This document shows, one piece after another, positions 58,541-64,000 of a stretch of 64,000 bases of DNA. Numbering within the stretch: the stretch's first letter is position 1; the number at the start of each line of letters is the position of its first letter. The notes beneath the pieces are model-generated. The model ran no database searches. It saw only the letters and a list, made by a program, of their open reading frames with translations, and was not told the DNA's origin. Made by a program: the position numbers and the translations under genes. The DNA is from an uncultured Thermoanaerobaculia bacterium. Lineage in GTDB: Bacteria > Acidobacteriota > Thermoanaerobaculia > Multivoradales > Multivoraceae. Location: assembly GCA_951813015.1 (NCBI GenBank), contig CATOTG010000008.1, positions 434,001 through 498,000 on the forward strand. The letters run 5' to 3'.

Positions 58541-59422
58541 ATGACCGGAATCGGTGAGGCGGCCGAGCAGGGCGGCGCCTGTCGGGTGACGGTGACCGCG
58601 CGCTCCGTCAATCACCGCTACCTCGATATCGCGGTGCGTTTGCGGGCGCCCCATCGGGGCCTGGAACCGTTGTTGCGAGCGGCGGTGGCGGAGGAGGTCC
58701 GGCGCGGCCGCGTCGAACTCGGCGTCGAGGTCGAGACTCGTCTTGCCGCGGGGAGCGTGGAGGTAAGTGACGAGACGGCCGACGCTCTGCAGCGAGCCGC
58801 GCGGCGCTGGCGGCGGTTGGGCCTCGTGTCGTCGGAACTCAGCGCGGGCGAGTTGATGTCGGCCGCTCGGGTGTCGGGGGCGGAAGCCGGGTCGTCGGCA
58901 ATGGGGGCCGGTGACAGGGCGCTCGCGGAACGGGTCTGCCGGCGCGCGGTGGCGGCGCTCGTGGCCGAGCGGGACCGCGAGGGACGGGTTCTGGAGAAGG
59001 CGCTTCGCGGTCATCTCGGGGAGCTGCGAGGCAGCGTGGAGGCACTTGCCGGGCGCCGTGAGGAAGTCGTCGATCAGGCCCTTGGCGAGTTGGAAGGGCG
59101 AGTGCGCGACCTGCTCGCGAGGCAGGACGGCGCCGCCGCCAAGCTCGACCCGGCGCGCGTGGTTCAGGAGGTCGCCCTGTTGATCGAACGCAGCGACACG
59201 GCCGAGGAGCTGGAACGGCTGAGCGGCCATCTGGAGGGCTTCGAGGCGGCGATGGCCGAGGAGGGCGCGATCGGGAAGCGTCTCGATTTCCTGACTCAGG
59301 AGATCCAGCGCGAACTGAATACGGTCGGCTCGAAATGCCGCGATCTGGCGATGCAGCGCGCGGTCGTCGAGGGCAAGGTGGCGTGCGATCAGCTGCGCGA
59401 ACAGGTGCAGAACATCGAATGA
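58541..59422 (+). CDS. yicC: YicC-family endoribonuclease
   Basis: This is a 293-residue YicC/YloC protein. The N-terminal domain opens MTGIGEAAEQGGACRVTVTARSVNHRYLDI. The C-terminal DUF1732 domain reads DPARVVQEVALLIERSDTAEELERLSGHLEGF, then KRLDFLTQEIQRELNTVGSKC. E. coli YicC is an RNase acting with PNPase on small RNAs. Most relatives start M-I-R-SMTGFG; here the codons before the ATG are CTG AGA AGC, so an unusual CTG start at 58532 overlapping the lpxB stop is conceivable. gmk overlaps its stop (ATGA). Confidence 0.9.
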   Translation: MTGIGEAAEQGGACRVTVTARSVNHRYLDIAVRLRAPHRGLEPLLRAAVAEEVRRGRVELGVEVETRLAAGSVEVSDETADALQRAARRWRRLGLVSSELSAGELMSAARVSGAEAGSSAMGAGDRALAERVCRRAVAALVAERDREGRVLEKALRGHLGELRGSVEALAGRREEVVDQALGELEGRVRDLLARQDGAAAKLDPARVVQEVALLIERSDTAEELERLSGHLEGFEAAMAEEGAIGKRLDFLTQEIQRELNTVGSKCRDLAMQRAVVEGKVACDQLREQVQNIE

Positions 59423-60081
59423 CGGCGGGCACGGCGAGAGGGGAGTTGTTCATACTCTCGGCCCCGTCAGGCGCCGGGAAGACGACGCTGGTCCATCGGG
59501 CGATGGAACTGGTGGACGGGGTCGAGTTCTCGATCAGCCACACGACCCGGCGCCCGCGCGAGAACGAAGGGAACGGAGTGGACTACCACTTCGTCGCCAG
59601 GGACGCGTTCGCTTCGATGGTGGCGGCGAACCGGTTCCTGGAGTGGGCGGAGGTCCACGGGAACAGTTACGGGACCTCGGTCGACGAAGTGCTGCCGCGT
59701 ATCGAGAGTGGCACGGACGTGCTCCTGGACATCGATGTCCAGGGCGCGGCTCAGGTGATGGCAGCCGGGGGCGCGGCCGGCCAGTTGGACACCGCCGTGC
59801 ACAGCATCTTCGTCATGCCGCCGAGCCCAAGGGCGCTCGTGGAGCGCCTCCGGGGGCGCGACCTGGACGAGGCGCCGGCGATCCGGCAGAGGTTGCAGGG
59901 AGCGCTGGGCGAACTGGGTCGCGTGCGGGAGTACGACTATGTTATCGTCAACGACCTCGCCGAGGCAGCCAGCAATACTCTGGCTGCCATCATTCTCGAG
60001 AAACGACAGCGGAGGGAGCGGATGCGGGAGCGCGTACGCAGCGTTCTCGCGGAGTTTCATGCACATGGGCCGTTTTCCTGA
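59419..60081 (+). CDS. gmk: Guanylate kinase
   Basis: This is a 220-residue GMP kinase. The P-loop is LSAPSGAGKTTLVHRAM, the GMP site ISHTTRRPRENEGNGVDYHFV and LEWAEVHGNSYGTS, then VLLDIDVQGAAQV. An Ala/Gly-rich stretch AAGGAAGQLDT (about 115-125) is a small insertion. It makes GDP from GMP and complements the guaB step. The ATG overlaps the yicC stop, and the rpoZ start lies within its last codons, as in the conserved gmk-rpoZ arrangement. Confidence 0.94.
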   Translation: MTAGTARGELFILSAPSGAGKTTLVHRAMELVDGVEFSISHTTRRPRENEGNGVDYHFVARDAFASMVAANRFLEWAEVHGNSYGTSVDEVLPRIESGTDVLLDIDVQGAAQVMAAGGAAGQLDTAVHSIFVMPPSPRALVERLRGRDLDEAPAIRQRLQGALGELGRVREYDYVIVNDLAEAASNTLAAIILEKRQRRERMRERVRSVLAEFHAHGPFS

Positions 60082-60331
60082 GAAAGTAGACAGCAAGTTC
60101 CGTTTCGTCCTCCTGGCCGCGCGTCGCGCCGAGCAGTTGATTCGCGGCGCCCAGGAGCGCATGCCCCGGGAGAGCCCGAAGTTCGCCCGCCACGCGATGA
60201 GCGAGATGCAGCGCGATCTGGTCGAGTGGGACTTCGGCGAGGCGCCCGAGTCTTCCGCGGCGGCGAGTGGAGAGGACGGCGGCTCGCAGCCCGGCGACGA
60301 TGCCTTCGGGCCGCGCGGCACAGTCCACTAG
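60059..60331 (+). CDS. rpoZ: RNA polymerase omega subunit
   Basis: This is a 90-residue omega subunit. EKVDSKFRFVLLAARRAEQLI is the characteristic first helix (compare VD.F.LV..AAKRARQI), followed by KFARHAMSEMQRDLV and a short acidic, Ser/Gly-rich tail. The start ATG at 60059 overlaps gmk by 23 bases; ATG 60065 is the alternative. The tail and the TAG run into the left inverted repeat of the miniature element, so the original C-terminus may have been longer or different. Confidence 0.88.
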   Translation: MHMGRFPEKVDSKFRFVLLAARRAEQLIRGAQERMPRESPKFARHAMSEMQRDLVEWDFGEAPESSAAASGEDGGSQPGDDAFGPRGTVH

Positions 60332-60493
60332 CAGCCCGTGGCAGAAGTCCGTGTCGCACCGAGAGTGGGCAGGCGCCCGCCCGGCAAGGCGCGACGAGGG
60401 AGCATATCGGGTCATATTCGACTGAGGAGCAACGATGCCGGGCGGGATGCATGGCCGCTCGAATGCAGCGCGACTTCTGCCACGGGCTGCTAG
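60328..60493 (+). mobile_element. Intact miniature element copy A with 22-bp terminal inverted repeats
   Basis: The 166-bp element begins CTAGCAGCCCGTGGCAGAAG at 60328. The exact 22-bp reverse complement (GACTTCTGCCACGGGCTGCTAG) ends at 60493. Inside are CACCGAGAGTGGG, AAGGCGCGACGAGGGAGC, a GAGGAG ribosome-like site, an ATG at 60435 and GGGATGCATG. It has no coding capacity of its own. The left end provides the rpoZ stop, and the interior provides a start for coaBC. Related copies are at 35280 and 2957. Confidence 0.88.
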
Positions 60494-61757
60494 AGCCGCC
60501 ACGAGTGTGCCCGACGCGCCTGGACGGGCTGCCCGAGTTCTTCTCGGCATAAGCGGCGGGATTGCCGCCTACAAGGGCGCTTACCTGGTCCGCCGGCTCC
60601 GGGAGCGTGGAATCGCCGTGCGCTGCGCGCCGACCCTGGCGGCGGAGAGCTTCGTGTCGCCGCTCACCCTCGAGGTGTTGAGTGGCGAACGCGTCTATGG
60701 CCAGAGCTACCTCTCCCGCGACGGCGGGGTGGACGGCGCCGAACTCCATGTCGAGGCGGCGCAGTGGGCCGATTTGCTCTGCGTGGCGCCGGCAACGGCC
60801 AACACCCTGGCCCGCCTGTCCCTTGGACTCGCGGACGACTTCCTGAGCACGACTGCCCTGATGTTCGAGGGACCGGTGGTCGTGGCGCCCGCGATGCACG
60901 ACGCGATGTGGCGCAAGCCCCAGGTAGAGGCTCGGGTCGAGGCGCTGTGCGCCCGCGGCGTGGAGATGGTGGGGCCGGTCGAGGGCGCGCTGGCTTCGGG
61001 CGAGCGGGGATTGGGCCGCATGGCGGAACCGGAGACGATCGTGGAGGCCGTGTGCCGAAAGCTGGCGTTGCCGGAGGGCGCGGCCGCCTCGCCGGCGGGG
61101 CCACTGGCCGGCTGGCGAGTCGTCGTCACGGCCGGACCGACCTACGAGGCGATCGACCCGATTCGTTTCCTCGGCAATCGGTCGAGTGGGCGGATGGGCT
61201 TCGCCCTGGCGCGGCAGGCGGCCCTTCGCGGCGCGGACGTCACCCTCGTCGCCGGCCCCGTGAATCAGGAGACGCCGGAGGGTGTGCGGCGGATCGATGT
61301 CGTCGCGGCGAGCGAAATGCAGGCGGCCCTCGAGCAGGCGGCGCCGGCGGCCGACCTGGTCGTCATGGCGGCCGCGGTGGCCGACTACCGGCCGCGTGAG
61401 CGCGCCGACCGGAAGCTCAAGAAATCCGGCGCCGACGGCATGGTGCTCGAACTGGCGCAGAACCCCGACCTCCTCGCGGGTCTGGCGTCGTTGGCGCCTG
61501 AGGCGATGCGCGTCGGCTTCGCGGCCGAGACACACGACCTCGAGGATTCGGCGCGAGGCAAGCTGGAAGCGAAGCAGGCGGACTGGATCGTCGCGAACGA
61601 CGTGTCGCGGCCCGACATCGGCTTCGAGGCGACGGACAACGAGGTGGTCGTCTTCGGTCGGGGCGGCGCGCCCGTTCGCTTCCCGAAGCAGTCGAAGGAC
61701 GAGTTGGCGGGCCGCTTGCTGGAGTTGTTCGCCGGCGGCGGGACCGTTTCGAGCTGA
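60435..61757 (+). CDS. coaBC: Bifunctional phosphopantothenoylcysteine decarboxylase/synthetase
   Basis: CoaBC makes 4'-phosphopantetheine in coenzyme A synthesis. The decarboxylase half shows VLLGISGGIAAYKGAYLVRRL, LHVEAAQWADLLCVAPATANTLA, the active His, and PAMHDAMW. The synthetase half (about 225-430) shows VVVTAGPTYEAIDPIRFLGNRSSGRMGFALA and MAAAVADYRP, with KLKKSG and KQADWIVANDV. The first ~24 codons from the ATG at 60435 are miniature-element sequence. That ATG has a good GAGGAG site. A GTG at 60507 outside the element gives a family-typical length. Either is possible. Confidence 0.93.
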   Translation: MPGGMHGRSNAARLLPRAARAATSVPDAPGRAARVLLGISGGIAAYKGAYLVRRLRERGIAVRCAPTLAAESFVSPLTLEVLSGERVYGQSYLSRDGGVDGAELHVEAAQWADLLCVAPATANTLARLSLGLADDFLSTTALMFEGPVVVAPAMHDAMWRKPQVEARVEALCARGVEMVGPVEGALASGERGLGRMAEPETIVEAVCRKLALPEGAAASPAGPLAGWRVVVTAGPTYEAIDPIRFLGNRSSGRMGFALARQAALRGADVTLVAGPVNQETPEGVRRIDVVAASEMQAALEQAAPAADLVVMAAAVADYRPRERADRKLKKSGADGMVLELAQNPDLLAGLASLAPEAMRVGFAAETHDLEDSARGKLEAKQADWIVANDVSRPDIGFEATDNEVVVFGRGGAPVRFPKQSKDELAGRLLELFAGGGTVSS

Positions 61758-61769
61758 GGGGGGCTGCTA

Positions 61770-62444
61770 GTGACGCGACTTCAACTCTCGGTGGGCCAGG
61801 AGCTGCGTTTCCTGCGGGAACTCGGCTTCGAGGACGCCTATCCGCCGGGGCCGGCGCAGGCCGCGCCGGCGGAGGGCGGGGCAGGCCGCCTGGAACGCTT
61901 GCAGGCGGTCGCGGAGGAGGCTCAGGGCTGCACTGCGTGCCGGCTCTGCGAACAGCGCAACACGGTCGTGTTCGGGGCCGGCGACGGCGACGCGGACCTG
62001 ATGTTCGTCGGCGAGGGCCCCGGCTACAACGAGGATCGGCAGGGCCTGCCCTTCGTGGGGCGCGCCGGCCAGCTTCTGAACCGGATCATTGTGGCCATCG
62101 ACCTGCGGCGCGAGGACGTCTACATCACGAACGTGGTCAAGTGCCGGCCGCCGAACAACCGCAATCCGCAGCCCGACGAGGCCGCCGCCTGCCGTTCGTT
62201 CCTCGACCGGCAGGTCGAACTCATCGCCCCCCGGGTGATCGTCGCCCTCGGCGGGGTCGCGGCCCAGCAACTGTTGCAGACGAGAGACTCCGTGGGCCGT
62301 CTTCGCGGTCGCTGGCACGACGTGGCGGGAGTGCCGGTTCGGGTCACCTACCACCCGGCCTTCCTGCTACGGGATCCGTCCTTCAAGCGAGCCACCTGGG
62401 AAGACATGCAGCTCGTCCGCGATCGTCTGCTGGAGGCGCCTTGA
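61770..62444 (+). CDS. udg: Uracil-DNA glycosylase, family 4-type
   Basis: This is a 224-residue iron-sulfur uracil-DNA glycosylase. The motif is MFVGEGPGYNEDRQGLPFVGRAGQLLNRII. Cluster Cys are visible in CTACRLC and in CRPPNNRNPQPDEAAAC, and VTYHPAFLLRD is the DNA-binding end motif. It removes uracil from deaminated DNA. An N-terminal ~50-residue extension rich in Ala, Gly and Glu is common in the family. The GTG at 61770 follows a GAGGGGG. Its TGA overlaps the TTG of the next gene. Confidence 0.9.
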   Translation: MTRLQLSVGQELRFLRELGFEDAYPPGPAQAAPAEGGAGRLERLQAVAEEAQGCTACRLCEQRNTVVFGAGDGDADLMFVGEGPGYNEDRQGLPFVGRAGQLLNRIIVAIDLRREDVYITNVVKCRPPNNRNPQPDEAAACRSFLDRQVELIAPRVIVALGGVAAQQLLQTRDSVGRLRGRWHDVAGVPVRVTYHPAFLLRDPSFKRATWEDMQLVRDRLLEAP

Positions 62445-63484
62445 AGGCCACGGGCGTTTCCGCTTCCGCGGCGGTCTGCGAGACGACCTGCGAGGACGTC
62501 AGCGAGGCGATCGGCGGAACTCCGTTGGTGCGTCTCCGCCGCTCGCTGGGCGCCGGCGCGAAGGAAGTCGAGGTGTTCGCGAAGCTCGAGTACCTGAACC
62601 CGATGGGCAGCGTGAAGGACCGCGTGGCGCGGTATCTGGTGGACCGGGCGCTCGCCTCGGGAGAGCTTTCGCCGGGAGGCGTCGTGCTCGAGGCTTCGTC
62701 CGGCAACACGGCGATGGGACTGGCGATGATGGCGACGAACCGCGGGCTGCGCTGCCGCGCGGTCGTCCGCCGCCAGACCAGCCGGGAGAAGCTGGACTGC
62801 CTGCGGGCGCTGGGGGTCGAGTTGATCCTCGTGGATGGCGATCTGCCCCCTGAGCACCCGGAGTCGTACAACCGGAAGGCGCAGAGCCTGGCCGCCTCGC
62901 ATCCGGAGGCCTTCTTCCCCGATCAGCACAACAACCGCGACAACAATCGCTGCCACTACGAGACGACCGCCCCGGAGATCTGGCGTCAGACGGGTGGGCG
63001 CATCGACGTCTTCGTCGGCGGCATTGGCACCGGCGGCACGGTCTCCGGCGTGGGCCGCTATCTGAAGGAACAGAATCCGGAGATTCGGGTCATCGCGGTC
63101 GATGTCGAAGGCTCGGTGTTCAGTCGCCACTTCGCGGCCCTGGCGGGGGCCGAGGACGACTCCGCGCCTCCTCGCCGCTATCTGCTCGAGGGACTGGGTG
63201 ACGAAGAGATCATCGACTGCCCGGAGTTCGGCGTCTTCGACCGGATGCTCCAGGTCAGCGACGCGGAGGCCTTTCTCGCCGCCCGGGAACTCGCTCGCGA
63301 CGAGGCGATGCTCGCGGGCGGATCGAGCGGCGCCGCGCTCTGGGGCGTACGCGAGATCCTCCCCGAACTGCAGCCCGGCGCACGGGTCGTGACCCTCTTC
63401 CCGGATTCGGGCACCCGCTACCTGAGCACGATCTACAACGACGCCTGGCTCCGCGAGCAGGGCCTGCCGACGGCGCGCGGCTAG
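62441..63484 (+). CDS. PLP-dependent cysteine synthase-like protein
   Basis: This is a 347-residue fold-II PLP enzyme. IGGTPLVRL, the PLP Lys in NPMGSVKDRVA, EASSGNTAMGLAMMA, GGIGTGGTVSGVGRYLKEQ and the C-terminal AGGSSGAALWGVREI are the cysteine synthase/cystathionine beta-synthase set. The DQHNNRDNNRCHYETTAPEIW stretch resembles CysM/CBS types more than CysK. No CBS domain is attached. The start is a TTG at 62441 overlapping the udg stop; no ATG fits before the fold. It is followed by hairpin-bearing tandem repeats. Confidence 0.9.
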   Translation: MKATGVSASAAVCETTCEDVSEAIGGTPLVRLRRSLGAGAKEVEVFAKLEYLNPMGSVKDRVARYLVDRALASGELSPGGVVLEASSGNTAMGLAMMATNRGLRCRAVVRRQTSREKLDCLRALGVELILVDGDLPPEHPESYNRKAQSLAASHPEAFFPDQHNNRDNNRCHYETTAPEIWRQTGGRIDVFVGGIGTGGTVSGVGRYLKEQNPEIRVIAVDVEGSVFSRHFAALAGAEDDSAPPRRYLLEGLGDEEIIDCPEFGVFDRMLQVSDAEAFLAARELARDEAMLAGGSSGAALWGVREILPELQPGARVVTLFPDSGTRYLSTIYNDAWLREQGLPTARG

Positions 63485-63489
63485 CGCTG

Positions 63490-63735
63490 GCGCAGCCGCC
63501 GGTCCGAGGGCGTTCGGGGGCCAAGGCGACCATCCTGGGCCGCCTGCGGCCCGCATACTCCAGGGCGCAGCCGCCGGTCCGAGGGCGTTCGGGGGCCAAG
63601 GCGACCATCCTGGGCCGCCTGCGGCCCGGCATACTCCAGGGCGCAGCCGCCGGTCCGAGGGTGTCCAGAGGCCAAGGCGACCATCCTGGGCCGCCTGCGG
63701 CCCGGCATACTCCAGGGGCGCACCCGCCGGTACGA
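63490..63735. repeat. 75-77-bp tandem repeat with internal hairpin, 3.3 copies
   Basis: GCGCAGCCGCCGGTCCGAGG starts copies at 63490, 63565 and 63641, and a partial fourth starts near 63718. Each full unit contains GGGCCGCCTGCGGCCC, a 7-bp stem with a two-base loop, and ends CATACTCCAG. The copies lie directly after the cysteine synthase stop, so the hairpins could act as serial terminators. There are no spacers, so this is not a CRISPR array. Confidence 0.9.
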
Positions 63736-63793
63736 GCTTGTCCGGGGGCCTCAGGGGTTCCCAGGGGACTCGCTGCGCTGTGGCGCCGGGAAC

Positions 63794-64000
63794 TCAGTCG
63801 ACGAAGATCAGGTCGTAGCCCACTGCCATGATGGCGAGATCCATGCATGCGTGGCTGATCCAGGGGGCTAGCAGGCGGTTTCCCGTGGTGCGGTAGAGAA
63901 GGCACCAGAGAACTCCGCCCAGGGCGACAGGCAGGGACATGAGCACCAGGACGAAGACGGATGCGTCGCCGAGATAGACCGCGATCACCACGACATGGTG
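63794..64000 (-). CDS. CPBP-family intramembrane metalloprotease, C-terminal part
   Basis: The last 68 codons of a gene that continues past the window edge are present. There are two membrane segments, VIAVYLGDASVFVLVLMSLP and PVALGGVLWCLLY, and the end LLAPWISHACMDLAIMAVG, which carries the conserved His and Asp of the third CPBP (CAAX protease-like) motif. The upstream EExxxR motif would lie outside the window. The role is unknown; bacterial members are proteases, often for peptide or bacteriocin-immunity functions. Confidence 0.7.
   Translation of the reverse strand, partial: HHVVVIAVYLGDASVFVLVLMSLPVALGGVLWCLLYRTTGNRLLAPWISHACMDLAIMAVGYDLIFVD

Noticed and set aside
63490..63735. CRISPR array
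   Set aside because: The repeats are 75-77 bp and directly adjacent with no unique spacers, and there are no cas genes in the window.

Overview
The window is high-GC bacterial chromosome with dense, mostly intact genes. It comes from a Gram-negative heterotroph: lpxB implies lipid A, and secA, an M23 peptidase, a CPBP protease and several signal-peptide or lipoprotein genes fit a double membrane. The mix of housekeeping genes (rimO-ribF, rpsA-ihf, lpxB-yicC-gmk-rpoZ-coaBC), fatty-acid enzymes, amidohydrolases and a DUF6677-like gene would suit an Acidobacteriota-like lineage. That placement is inference, because no rRNA or other decisive marker is present. I saw no rRNA, tRNA, CRISPR array or intact transposase.

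Layout. 0-20 kb: catabolic and accessory genes, including alpha/beta hydrolases, a flavin oxidoreductase, a DUF262 restriction-type protein, a MoaD-like/kinase/DUF6285 fusion beside an aldehyde:ferredoxin oxidoreductase (AOR) homologue, an acyl-CoA dehydrogenase, a beta-lactamase-fold hydrolase, a CBS protein and an amidohydrolase. Parts of 2-4 kb and all of 20-27 kb form a decayed defence and toxin-antitoxin zone. It holds a macro-domain antitoxin next to an amputated DarT, a frameshifted MntA with a degenerate HepT, two VapC remnants beside intact antitoxins, a methyltransferase-HNH protein lacking its catalytic half, and an OLD-family ATPase. 27-33 kb: acyl-CoA ligase, HyuB-like protein and a VLCAD-type dehydrogenase. 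32-44 kb: rimO, ribF, trxA, an M24 peptidase, guaB, secA, an M23 peptidase and comM. 44-51 kb: a cell-surface cluster with an acyltransferase, two copies of a small-membrane-protein/GT4 pair, a third GT4 and a GT2. 51-63 kb: thyA-folA-queG, rpsA-ihf, lpxB-yicC-gmk-rpoZ-coaBC, a uracil-DNA glycosylase and a cysteine synthase, mostly in ATGA-type overlapping chains. The window ends inside a CPBP membrane protease.

Two patterns run through the whole window. First, short tandem or near-tandem duplications, usually 70-77 bp (one of 62 bp, one of 182 bp), sit on gene junctions at nine loci and copy the end or start of the flanking gene. Second, a ~166-bp miniature element with perfect 22-bp terminal inverted repeats lies after rpoZ. 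Related copies lie after trxA and at the macro-domain/DUF488 junction, and the element supplies stop codons, and in one case a ribosome site and start codon, to its neighbours. A second, nested repeat of ~75 bp also occurs inside the acyltransferase reading frame.

Several reading frames are broken by single-base or dinucleotide shifts (secA, one GT4, the GT2, mntA). Most sit in G/C runs, so sequencing error is a live alternative, above all for secA, which should be essential.
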